Made by a program: the position numbers and the translations under genes. This document shows, piece after piece, positions 10,582 through 18,722 of a stretch of 22,480 nucleotides of DNA. This stretch comes from Parvularia atlantis (Eukaryota; Opisthokonta; Rotosphaerida). Where the stretch lies: the NCBI GenBank assembly GCA_943704415.1, contig CALSCO010002220.1, positions 1 to 22,480 of the forward strand, written 5' to 3'. Under the pieces are notes generated by a model. The model was not told where the DNA came from. It was given only the letters and a program-made list of their open reading frames with translations, and searched no databases. The first letter of the stretch is position 1. Each line of letters starts with the position of its first letter.

Positions 10582-11049
10582 TCAGCATTTTTCGCTCGTG
10601 TACGTGTTGATCTCGTGCCGCTTCGGGTCGACGCGCAGCTCTTGGCCAGCCGTCGGATGAGCGCCGCGTGCGCGCATCCAGCAACAGCACGCGCGCACCG
10701 TACGTCCCGCGCTCCGTCAGATGCGCCTGCGCCACGTTGTTCACCAGCAGCTCCGCGGCGCTCTTGGCCGTCTTGTGCAGCTGCGCGCGCCGCGTCAGCC
10801 GCGAGCGCCGCCACGTGCGCGCGCACCTTCTTGAGCTTGGCCGCATCGGTCACGCCGCGGTGTGTCTCGTACTCGGCGCGGATGCGCTGCGCCGCCGCTG
10901 CGTACGCACGCACGCGATCGGTCATCGTCCGCTCGTTGTGCGCGCTCGGCCCAGCACGGCCACGCACCGCGCAGCGCCACGTCGTCGCCCGCAAACGCCA
11001 CGCGACTCGCGCGCAGCAGGGCGCGGAATGATGACAGCGTTGAGGCCAT
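10582..11049 (-). CDS. LYRM7: LYRM7/MZM1, complex III assembly factor
   Basis: A mitochondrial matrix LYR-motif protein. In yeast and human the family stabilises the Rieske iron-sulfur protein before Bcs1 inserts it into complex III. Exons on the minus strand: 11049-10968, 10897-10827, 10780-10699 and 10640-10582. Introns are 10898-10967, 10781-10826 and 10641-10698, in phases 1, 0 and 1. The spliced protein is 97 aa, close to human LYRM7 and yeast Mzm1. It begins with MASTLSSFRALLRASRVAF (degenerate LYR motif), continues with a GDDVAL segment and a three-helix core containing KKLHKTAKSAAELLVNNV, and ends RVDPKRHEINTYTSEKC. The middle parallels LYRM7 ELLLRTSVIQG. Its stop lies only 33 bp from the convergent ATR stop, and its start is 73 bp from the stop of the upstream hydrolase gene on the same strand. 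Confidence 0.9.
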
Positions 11050-11122
11050 GGTTTTCGCGCCTGCAAGTGTGTGTGCGAGCACTCACCCTTCAATGCGCAA
11101 CAACACAAGCGCTGTCACCAAC

Positions 11123-12829
11123 TCAGAGCGAGGCGAGGATCGCGAGGACGCGCTCGAGCATCCAGTCGAACGAGTTGCCCTGGCCGAGGTACGTGTCGGC
11201 GTCGTTGAACACGAGCAGCTGCGAGCCCGCGGTGAGGTTGGCGGCGGCCCGGATGAACGGCAGCTGCACGTCCTTGATCGCCTGCTGCTCGGCGCAGTCG
11301 GCCGCGCTGAGCTTGCGCTCGGTGCAGACGCGCGTGATGTTGGCGTCGTTGTAGAACCAGAAGACGGGCACGGTCGCGGCGAGGCTCGGGTCGGTCGTCC
11401 AGCGGCTGTAGCGGAAGAGCTCGTCCGGGTGGTCGAGCCAGTACTTGAGCACGAGCACCTGGGTGTGCCACTGCTTCTCGTTGCGCACGTTGAGGAAGAG
11501 CTGCTCAGTGGCGAGCTCGGCCGGGATGTACTTGCCCGAGGGCGGCGTGAAGACGCTGATGAGGCCCCACTGCACTGCGGCGCCGCGGATGAGGTTGCCG
11601 AGGGCGTAGCGGCCGGTCGTCTCGAGGACGGCGTAGTCGCGCGCCTGGGCGTCGGTGTAGTTGCGCACGATGCGGTAGGTCTCAAACTCGGGCGGACCGG
11701 GGGCGTAGTCGACCGGGAGGAGCGCGCGCACGTTGGCCGGGTAGCGCAGGGCGTAGTCGTAGATGCGCTCGGCGCCGCCGTCGTACTGGCCGAGGAGGAC
11801 GTAGGGCGGGGGCTCGGCGAGGGCCTCGAGCAGCTTGTCGAGGATCATGGGCTGGTTCACGTCGCCGCCGACGCCGTAGTCGGACCAGCCCGTGCCGGGG
11901 TAGTCGTAGGTGCACACGCGGTAGCCAGCGTCGTTGAGCGCAAACTGCAGGCCGTAGCTGTCGGAGCTCGAGTGGCCGCCGCCGCCCAGGTCAAAGACGA
12001 CGGTCGGGCGGGTCGTGCTGCGCTCGCCCGTGCACCAGACCATGACCCGGTGCGCCCGGCCGCGCCCGCTCGTGATCGTCACAAACTGGCCGCGCGGCGG
12101 GTAGGCGCGGTAGCCCTGCGCCTGCGACAGCGCGCCGCCCATGAGCAGGCCGATGGTGAGCAGGGCGATGGCGAGCACGAGCGCGTTGAGGCCGGCGCCG
12201 ACCAGCAGCGCGATGCGGGCGGCGCGCGTTTGGGGCGCGACAAAGAGCCAGCCGCCATTGTCCAGGCCCGTGATCTCGTCGCCGGCCAGGTCGGCCACGG
12301 CCGCGCCCTTCTCAAAGTCGGCGCTGACGGCGGCGCGGTCGCGGGCGGCGTGCAGGCGGCGCGCGGCGAGGTAGGCGCAGACGGCCGTGCACGGGATGAG
12401 GAACAGGGCCCACGAGCCGCCCTCGGGGCGCAGCCCGGCGTAGTAGCCGGCCATGAGGATGAAGGCGATGACCGTGACGACGACGTAGTAGACCAGCAGC
12501 AGCGTCGCGGCGAGGCGCGGGCGCGGCGGGGCGAGGTGCACGAGCCAGGCGATCTGCAGGCCAAACACGAGCATGTACGTCGTGAGGTAGATGCTCACAA
12601 ACTGCGGCGCGAGCACGTCGCCGTCGTAGTCGTCCAGCCGCGCGCAGGCCACGGCGAGGCCCACGAGCCCGGCCAGGGCGAACGCGCCCGCGGCCAGGTC
12701 TAGCAGCAGCGTGCGCGTATGCATGGGTAGCGGCGGTAACGGTGGTGGTGCTGCTGCGGCGGGCGGGATCTCGGCGTCCGACGCGGGTGCGAGCAGCTGC
12801 CGGCCCTCGGGCCCCGCTTTGTAGTGCAT
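11123..12829 (-). CDS. Five-TM protein with degenerate alpha/beta-hydrolase domain
   Basis: An intronless 568-aa protein, not assigned to a named family. After a Pro/Ala-rich cytosolic leader it has four TM helices (~41-62, 77-99, 107-131, 139-156), a loop and TM5 (~205-234). An alpha/beta-hydrolase-like domain then runs from ~255 to the C-terminus. Hydrolase landmarks are TVVFDLGGGGH (strand and oxyanion loop), YRVCTYDYPGTGWSD, YVLLGQYDGG and YALRYPANVRALLPVDYAP. The nucleophile elbow, usually GxSxGG, reads GQYDGG, so Tyr349 sits where Ser is expected. The C-terminal catalytic His is also not evident (DADTYLGQGNSFDW). Sequons NYT, NIT and NLT lie only in the C-terminal domain, which suggests it faces the lumen or outside. 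The ATG at 12829 is chosen; Met36 is an alternative. It is divergent from the flavin reductase gene, with 80 bp between starts. Confidence 0.85.
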   Translation of the reverse strand: MHYKAGPEGRQLLAPASDAEIPPAAAAPPPLPPLPMHTRTLLLDLAAGAFALAGLVGLAVACARLDDYDGDVLAPQFVSIYLTTYMLVFGLQIAWLVHLAPPRPRLAATLLLVYYVVVTVIAFILMAGYYAGLRPEGGSWALFLIPCTAVCAYLAARRLHAARDRAAVSADFEKGAAVADLAGDEITGLDNGGWLFVAPQTRAARIALLVGAGLNALVLAIALLTIGLLMGGALSQAQGYRAYPPRGQFVTITSGRGRAHRVMVWCTGERSTTRPTVVFDLGGGGHSSSDSYGLQFALNDAGYRVCTYDYPGTGWSDYGVGGDVNQPMILDKLLEALAEPPPYVLLGQYDGGAERIYDYALRYPANVRALLPVDYAPGPPEFETYRIVRNYTDAQARDYAVLETTGRYALGNLIRGAAVQWGLISVFTPPSGKYIPAELATEQLFLNVRNEKQWHTQVLVLKYWLDHPDELFRYSRWTTDPSLAATVPVFWFYNDANITRVCTERKLSAADCAEQQAIKDVQLPFIRAAANLTAGSQLLVFNDADTYLGQGNSFDWMLERVLAILASL

Positions 12830-12909
12830 CGCGGGGCGTGGGAAATCCCCCGCGGGAGTTCACCGGCGGTGCTTCCCCGCGGTTGGCATAGCAATACGAT
12901 CGCGCGGGC
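12830..12909. promoter_or_regulatory. 80-bp bidirectional promoter region
   Basis: This region lies between the start codons of the membrane hydrolase (-) and the flavin reductase fusion (+). It contains two related GC blocks (CCCCCGCGGG and CCCCGCGG) flanking TTCACCGG. No TATA box is seen. Both core promoters must fit here or inside coding sequence. Confidence 0.5.
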
Positions 12910-14124
12910 ATGCTGGCGAGGCGCTGTCTGAGCGCGATCAGCGCGAGGTGTGCGCCTGCCGGGCGCGCTGCGTCGACGGCGTCCGCGCCTGCACCATCGA
13001 CGTCGTCCGCGCCTGCACCATCGACGCCTGCACCATCGACGCCTGCACAATCAACATCGTCCACATCACCCGCACGCGCTCAACCACCACCCGCACAGCC
13101 CGATCAAGCACCACCCGCACCACCCGACCCAGACCTGGCGGGGCCGTTCAGAAGACTCCTGCGCAACATGCCCTCGCCCGTCGCCGTCGTGACCGCGTGC
13201 GACGCGGCCTCGGGCGAGCGCCGCGGCATCACCGTGTCGTCGCTCACGAGCGTGTCGCTGCACCCGCCTATCGTCGCCTTCTGCAGCCACCACCCGAGCC
13301 GCATGGGCGCCCTCGTCGGCCGCGCCCACCGCTTCGCCGCGCACCTGCTCGCGCGTGACCAACGCCACCTCGCGCTCGAGTTCTCAACCCCGCACGATGC
13401 ACCCGCCGACGACCCCTTCCGCCACGTCGCCTTCTACGTCCACCCAGACTCGCTCCAGCCCGTGCTCATCGGCACCCTTGGTGCGCTTGTCTGCGACGTC
13501 GTCGGCGCGCACCACGTCGGCGACCATGCGCTCTGGCTCGGCCGCGTCACCGCCGTCGAGGAGGGCCTGCGCGCGCCCGGCTCGCGCCCCGAGCCCCTGC
13601 TCTACTACCACCGGCAGTACCACGGCGTGGGCGAGACCGTCTTCCTCGACGCGTTCGAAGACCGCACGCTCGCCTTTGGCAAGTGGACACACAAGGCGCA
13701 CGTGCGCATGGCCTGGAGCTACCTGCGCGAGCACGGCCGCGACGAGGGCACGCGCCGCATCCGCGTCGGCATCCAGCGCTACAACGAGCGCAACAAGGAC
13801 CAGATCGTCATCGGCTACCACGAGACCACAACGCTCTTCTTCGTGCACCTCATCTGGCTCGCGCTCCAGACCGCGCCCGAGATTGAGGACTTTGCCGCGT
13901 TCCTTGACACGCACGCGTACCTTGGCCGCTACGGCGTCGTCTTCCAGTTTTACAGCAAGGAGCACCTGTTCCAGCCGCGCGCCGCCACCGAGTGCGTTTG
14001 TGCGGGCGATGGAGGTGCTGCTCTGACATGCGCGCGCGCCCGCCGCAGGTGGGTCGAGCCCGATTTGCGGCCGCTGCCGGCCTCGCAGCTCGACGTCCTG
14101 CGCGCCGTCAGCCCGTCTCCCTAA
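12910..14124 (+). CDS. Flavin reductase-like protein fused to a helical YHET domain
   Basis: The N-terminus (MLARRCLSAISARC) is Arg-rich, lacks acids and looks like a mitochondrial presequence. An Ala/Pro/Ser/Thr linker follows to about residue 76. Residues ~77-230 match the flavin reductase-like FMN-binding split-barrel domain (MPSPVAVVTA, RGITVSSLTSVSLHPPIVAF, LLYYHRQYH). Residues ~250-345 form a helical domain with WTHKAHVRMAWSYLREHG and GYHETTTLFFVHLIW. It resembles a small stand-alone bacterial domain of unknown function; this comparison is from memory. An intron at 13992-14048 (57 nt, phase 2, donor GTGCGTTTG, branch CTGAC, acceptor CCGCAG) leaves a 385-aa protein ending LDVLRAVSPSP. 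The intron is a multiple of three and has no in-frame stop, so unspliced mRNA would also be translated (404 aa). The substrate is unknown; the domain normally uses FMN and NAD(P)H. Confidence 0.85.
   Translation: MLARRCLSAISARCAPAGRAASTASAPAPSTSSAPAPSTPAPSTPAQSTSSTSPARAQPPPAQPDQAPPAPPDPDLAGPFRRLLRNMPSPVAVVTACDAASGERRGITVSSLTSVSLHPPIVAFCSHHPSRMGALVGRAHRFAAHLLARDQRHLALEFSTPHDAPADDPFRHVAFYVHPDSLQPVLIGTLGALVCDVVGAHHVGDHALWLGRVTAVEEGLRAPGSRPEPLLYYHRQYHGVGETVFLDAFEDRTLAFGKWTHKAHVRMAWSYLREHGRDEGTRRIRVGIQRYNERNKDQIVIGYHETTTLFFVHLIWLALQTAPEIEDFAAFLDTHAYLGRYGVVFQFYSKEHLFQPRAATECVCAGDGGAALTCARARRRWVEPDLRPLPASQLDVLRAVSPSP
12987..13055 (+). repeat. 15-bp coding minisatellite in linker
   Basis: The unit GCCTGCACCATCGAC occurs at 12987-13001, 13011-13025 and 13026-13040, with a diverged copy at 13041-13055. 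It encodes the APST-rich linker between the presequence and the reductase domain. Copy number probably varies between strains. Confidence 0.85.
13992..14048 (+). other. Stopless 57-nt intron (3n) in the reductase gene
   Basis: The donor is GTGCGTTTG, CTGAC lies about 20 nt before the acceptor, and the acceptor is CCGCAG. The length is divisible by three and no in-frame stop is present. Splicing gives ATEWVEPDLR across the junction. Confidence 0.8.
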
Positions 14125-14206
14125 CCCGCTTGAACCGCCTGATCTGCCTGACTGTCTATGGTGTACAATGCATCGCTGCGCTGCCCTGCGCTGCCGCGCC
14201 GCCGCC

Positions 14207-16450
14207 TCACCGCCGGAACATGACGTCGACGGTCTGCCGCCCGCGCTCAAAGTCGTCTGTCTGGTCCTCCATCAGCGGCGCGGTTCGGCCGCGCTGCAGG
14301 TCCGCCAGTGCCAGGCTGAGCCGCTCGGCCGACGGCCGCCCCACACTCGGCACGCGCGGCAGGTACTCCTTGGCCGTGTACGCCAGCAGCTTGCGGAACT
14401 GCAGCCCGTACGCGCGCATCATGTCGTTGCCGACCATCTGCCACGTGCGTTAGCGCAACTCACGCCCGGCACGCGCGAGCACACCTTCAGGAACGCCAGG
14501 ATCAGGTCGCACGAGTTGGCGTGCGGCTCCGTGTTGAGCATGCACGCCAGCCATGTCCACGCCCGCTCGAGGCCGTGAAAGTGCCGCTGCGGCGCTGTGC
14601 GCAGGAGGCGTCAGCGTGCCCGTGATCGCAGACGCGACGCAGCCCCGCACCGATGCGCAGCGACACCAGCGTCGCGTAAAAGACCACCACGGCCGACATC
14701 TTCTCCGTGTACTTTTGGTTGTCGAGCACGTCCTCGTATTCGGCCTCGGTCTGGCCCTGCCGCACGCACGCACGCACGCCGCGGTCAGCGTCAAACTGCG
14801 CAGCCGGCCGTGCGCGCACCTTGGGCAACGTCGGGTACACGGGCGCAATGTACGGGCACACGCGGATCATGTGAGCGTGCAGGACCGGGAAAAAGTCGGC
14901 GTGCTGCAGGCACAGTTGCGCCGTCACGCCCGAGATGTAGAACGTGCGGTAGTGCGAGCGCGTCTTAAGGTCAGCCTGCGCGTTTTTCTGGGCGCAGCGT
15001 GAGCCGCAGCGGTCGCACACGCACGCACGCACGCACGCACCACGAGCTTGGTCGCGAGCGTCAGCAGGGCGTACTCGCGCCACTCGCGCGTCTTGCACGA
15101 CTCGATCACGCGGTGGAGCTGGCTGGCCTGGCGGCGCCCGCCGTCAGCGCCCGCAGCCCGCCAGCAGCGCGGCGCACACCACTTCGACAATCTTCTCCTG
15201 CGTCGCCGCGATCTGTCCGACGCGCATGTTGATCTGCTGGTCGATGCTCGAGCGCGTGCGCTTAACGATCCTGCGTAGACGTCAGCACAATGCGCCTGCT
15301 CCCTCCCTTGTTTGCACGCACTCGTCCTCCGCTTCACGCAGCGGTGCGATGCGGGCCTCGAGCGCGTCCAGCATCTGCTCAGTCGTCTCGCGCAGCTTGA
15401 ACGCCTCGCGCATGCCGTATTTCTGCGCCGCTGCCTGAGCGTGCGCCGATATCGGGCGACAGCGGCGGCACCCTGAACATCTGCGCCGCTGCCGGCGTCT
15501 CGTTTTCGCTCTCGGCCTGCGCCGCCTGCTCCTGCTCGCGCAGCCGCTCTGCTTCGCGCAGCTGCTCTGCTTCACGCAGCTGCTCCGCCTCGGCCTCGTG
15601 CAACCGCAGTGCTTCCGCCTCACGCAGCCGCAGTGCTTCGGCCGCTGCACACTCGGCCTCACGCGCCTGACGCTGCAGCCGCTCCTGCTCGGCCTGCTCG
15701 GCGCGCAGCCGTTCGGCTTTCAGGCGCTGCTCCTCTGTGCGGCGCACATCACGTCGCGCCGATGACACACGGGGCACAAACGCACGTTGCTGCCGGTTGA
15801 GCTCGTCCTGTAGCACGCGTCTGTCGCTCGCGGTCTGCTGCAGCACCTGCTGCATCTCCTGCGTGTGCTGCGCGCTGTTTGCGCGGCCGGTCTCAGCTCC
15901 CGCGCCGTCGTAATGACAGACGCGCCTGTGCTGCTCGAGCTGCCGCTGCACCTGCTCGCTGTCAATCTCGAACGCACGCATCTGTCCGCGCCGTGCTCAG
16001 CGCACGGTCTCGCTCGTGCGCACGCACGCGGGATGGCACGTGCCCGCTCGCTGCTCAGCCGCGCCGACCGCTGCCGCACCTCGTCCAGCTTCTCGTGCAT
16101 GCGCTGGATGCTCGCGGGCGGGCTGGGCGTGCCGCTGCCCTTCCCCGGCGACGTGCGACGCGGCGAGGGTGATGCGCCCACGGCAGCGGCCGTCCGGGTG
16201 ATCTGGTGGAACATGAGCATGCTGCGTCCCCGCAAGCGATCAGCAACGATGTGAGCGCGCGGTGGCGGTAGCGCACGCGAGCGGGCCGTCGTCATCGTGG
16301 CTGATCACCGCAGCAGCACCAGCCGCCGCATCGTCGTCGGCGTCGTCGTCGTCGTCCGCGTCGTCGAGCGCGTAGCTGGCGAGGGCGTCGTGTGAGTACA
16401 GCTACATCAAGCCGCCTGCGTACGCACCGGTTGCACTTGACCGCCGCCAT
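14207..16450 (-). CDS. GLE1: GLE1 nucleoporin / mRNA export factor, about 11 exons
   Basis: Gle1 sits on the cytoplasmic face of the nuclear pore and, with IP6, activates the DEAD-box protein Dbp5/DDX19 for mRNA export. The N-terminus (exons 16450-16428 and 16375-16277) is acidic: YALDDADDDDDADDD. A long coiled coil follows (~residues 85-270; QLEQHRR, EQRLKAERLRAEQAEQERL), then the C-terminal HEAT-like domain with ADFFPVLHAHMIRVCPYIAP, QTEAEYEDVLDNQKYTEKM and GLERAWTWLACMLNTEPHA, as in human GLE1. It ends VDVMFRR. Introns: 16376-16427, 16222-16276, ~15982-16043, 15435-15471 (or 15423-15471), 15271-15321, 15128-15179, 14988-15040, 14757-14819, 14595-14650, 14438-14484. The third needs either a GC donor at 16043 or a GT donor at 16023 with an acceptor at 15959. 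The spliced length is about 571 aa, between yeast (538) and human (698). Confidence 0.9.
14988..15040 (-). other. GLE1 intron starting with a (GTGC)n microsatellite
   Basis: A 53-nt phase-0 intron. Its first ~26 nt are tandem GTGC units, so each unit repeats the local donor motif GTGCGTGC. The rest holds a branch-like CTCAC and the acceptor CGCCCAG. It joins LATKLV to KNAQADLKTR. Confidence 0.85.
15982..16043 (-). other. Ambiguous GLE1 intron, candidate GC-AG
   Basis: The coiled-coil frames on the two sides (RSARLSSER and MRAFEIDSEQVQR) differ. No GT donor gives the right phase for the strong acceptor CGGACAG at 15982. A GC donor (CGG|GCACGT) does, giving a 62-nt intron with CTGAG upstream of the acceptor. 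The alternative is a GT donor at 16023 with an acceptor at 15959, which is also in phase. Confidence 0.45.
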
Positions 16451-16505
16451 GACGGCGCAAAGTGCGCACATCCCGCTGTGATTTGCTCAACACCGTGACG
16501 CACAG
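16451..16505. promoter_or_regulatory. 55-bp bidirectional promoter, GLE1 / lectin
   Basis: Only 55 bp separate the divergent start codons of GLE1 and the secreted lectin. A lower-GC patch (TGTGATTTGCTC) lies in the middle. The end reads GTGACGCACAG directly before the lectin ATG, which resembles a 3' splice site, so a non-coding upstream exon for the lectin is possible. Confidence 0.5.
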
Positions 16506-18594
16506 ATGCCACCCATACGCGCGGCGCTCCTCCTCGTCTCGTTTGTCGCGCTGCAGGCGGCGGCCGCCGCGGCGCCGCTGGCCGTGTCGTTCGGTGACTT
16601 TAGCGCGGCGTCGCTGCGCGCGAACCCGGCGCTGGATCTGCAGGGCTCGGTCTACGTCGACAACTCGACGTCGACGCTCGTGCTCTCGGGCCCGTCGCCG
16701 TACCTGGTGCGTGGGCAGGAGGCGCCCCTGGAGCGCGCGCACAGATCGCCCACGCACCACCACCCCGCAGGCCGGCCTCGTCGTCGTCGAAGTGCCGCTC
16801 AACCGCACCGACGGCGCCAACTTCACGACGCGCGCGCACGTGCAGCTGAGCGACTGCTTCCCGCAGTGCGGCGACGGCTTCGCGTTCCTGCTCACGTCCA
16901 AGCCGCTGCTGGGCTCGAGCGGCTCAGTGCGCCGCCGCCCGTCTTGTCGCGATGCATCGCGATTGCGATCGTGACGGATGTGACGCGCCGCAGGGCCTCG
17001 GCATCGGCGCGCCGTCCGTCGCCGTGCTCTTCCGCACCAACCAGGGCTCGCCCACGACGGTGGACGTGTCGGTGATCAACGAGCAGAGCATCGTCATCGC
17101 ACGCACGTCAGTCGCCTACAACGGCGCGATCGCGCCCAACGTCGCCAACTTTTTCATCTTCATTGGTCCGCGCGCGCCCTGGCCTCCGCACTCTTGACCG
17201 GCTGACACGTCACAGACTACGGCTTCAACACGGTCCAGGTCTTCCTCAACCTGTTTGAGAGCAGCAAACCCGCGAGCCCGATCGTCACCGCCAACGGTGT
17301 CGCGCTGACGTACACGACGTACTTTGTCGGCTTCAGCACGGGTACGGGCTACACCGTCGAGCGGGTGCGCGCGGCGCGCGTTTGGCCAGCACTCGGCAAC
17401 TGATCTTGTTCCGCCCCCCCGGCAGGCCCGCGTGCTCAGCTGGAGCTTCACGCAGTCCTACAGCAGTGCGTCTGTGCGCGTCGCCTTTGCGCTGTGCTCA
17501 CGTGCGCAACATCAGCGTCGCCGCAGCCGACCGTGCGCCCGACGCCGTCGCCGCGCGCGTCGCCGACCAGCGTGCCGTGGCCGCGTCCGACGTCCGTGCC
17601 CTCGGCGACGCCGCCGCTGATCCTGCAGTACTACGACTTTAGCCCGTACTGGCTCGGCATCAACCCGACGCTCAGCCTCAACGGCTCGGGCGCCCAGTAT
17701 GACAACGTCGTCCGGCTGCACTCGTCGCAGCCAAGCCAGGCACGCCACGCACGTCGCGGCGCACCGCATGCGTGTGCTAACGCAGAGGTCCCGCAGATCG
17801 GCAATGCCCTCGTCTCTGGCGCACCGTTCCGCATCAGCGGCGGGCGCAACTTCTTCGTCAACGCGCACGTGCGCCTATCCAACTGCACAGGCCTGTCGTG
17901 GTGCGTCGCGCGCTTCTGCTGCCGCTTGTGTGCTGACGCCGCGGGCGCGTGCAGCGGTTACGGCTTTGCCTACGCAATGCAAACGAGCCTCGGCATCAGC
18001 AGCAACTCGTCGACCTTTGGCGTGCTCACGCCGGCGCTGCAGATCACCTTCCGCACACAGGCCGTGCGTGTTGCGTGCCCAGGGCGCGGTGTGGAGCGCT
18101 GACGGCGGCGTGCGCAGGGCCAGGCTAACCGCGTCGTGAGCGAGATCCGCACCGACAACTTTGGCGCGCTGCTCTCGTCTGTCACGTTCTCGTACGCCAA
18201 CGCGTCGCGCCCGTACACGGCCAACTTTTACATCTCGGTGCCGCGCACGCCATGGTGCGACCGCGTGCTCACTCGCGACGCCGCGCGCAGATCGCCTACG
18301 ACAGCCCGACGCAGCAGCTCAAGGGTGCGTGGCCGACGCGCCTCCCGCACACGCAGCGCTCACGCCTCCCGTGCCCCGCAGTGTTTGTCAACACGACCTC
18401 GCCGGTCTACTTTGGCCAGCCGCTGCACAGCGTCGTGTGGAACTACGCCTACTCCAACTACTTTGTGGGCTGGTACGGCGGCCGCGCTGCAGCTGACGCA
18501 TCTCATCCGTGGCGCGCGGCGCAGGACCGGCTCGACGTCGGCCAGCGGCGTGCAGGTCGCCGACCTCGCGCAGTGGTACCTCACGCAGCTGTGA
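16506..18594 (+). CDS. Secreted protein with two L-type lectin domains
   Basis: A signal peptide ([20 protein letters not shown]) is followed by two legume-type (L-type) lectin-fold domains, joined by a Pro/Ser/Thr linker (~residues 240-273). Domain 1 has [24 protein letters not shown] and RVLSWSF, the hallmark strands of the fold. Domain 2 has [36 protein letters not shown] and ends [10 protein letters not shown]. Each domain keeps a matching Cys pair before the GFAF/GFAY strand. Eight N-glycosylation sequons are present. Introns: 16707-16770, 16927-16993, 17166-17215, 17365-17425, 17466-17515, 17740-17796 (GC-AG), 17901-17954, 18064-18117, 18238-18290, 18325-18381, 18473-18524. The spliced length is 489 aa. 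There is no TM anchor, so it is secreted or cell-wall/matrix associated. The usual metal-binding EFD/ELD residues are replaced in both domains, so sugar binding is uncertain. Confidence 0.85.
17740..17796 (+). other. GC-AG intron in the lectin gene
   Basis: A 57-nt phase-0 intron with donor CAG|GCACGC, branch-like GCTAAC and acceptor CCGCAG. It joins HSSQPSQ to [11 protein letters not shown], a strand-turn-strand typical of L-type lectins. A GT donor at 17707 would also keep phase but removes a conserved strand. Confidence 0.7.
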
Positions 18595-18722
18595 GCCGGC
18601 CGAGCCGCCGTGAGACTGCTTCTTTGTTACTGTTCCTTTGCGCAAGTGCCCGTCTCAATCGCCTCGACAACACGAAACACACACACACACACACACACAC
18701 AGCGACGCCGCTTGCCGCACGA
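18595..18722. other. Convergent 3' intergenic region, lectin / eL24
   Basis: These 128 bp between two convergent stop codons must hold both 3' UTR ends. They contain a (AC)n microsatellite. No canonical AATAAA is seen on either strand. Confidence 0.5.
18677..18701 (+). repeat. (AC)n microsatellite
   Basis: About 12.5 AC units lie in the 3' region between the lectin and eL24 genes. Confidence 0.95.

Noticed and set aside
10862-12703. A 613-codon open frame on the plus strand opposite the membrane hydrolase
   Set aside because: It is the antisense shadow of a GC-rich coding gene. Its composition is Val/Glu/Arg/His-rich with no recognisable domain, while the minus strand has TM helices and hydrolase motifs.
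14759-14777. (GCAC)n run considered as a short repeat array of CRISPR type
   Set aside because: It is a 4-bp microsatellite inside a GLE1 intron. There are no spacers, no leader and no cas genes, and the genome is eukaryotic.
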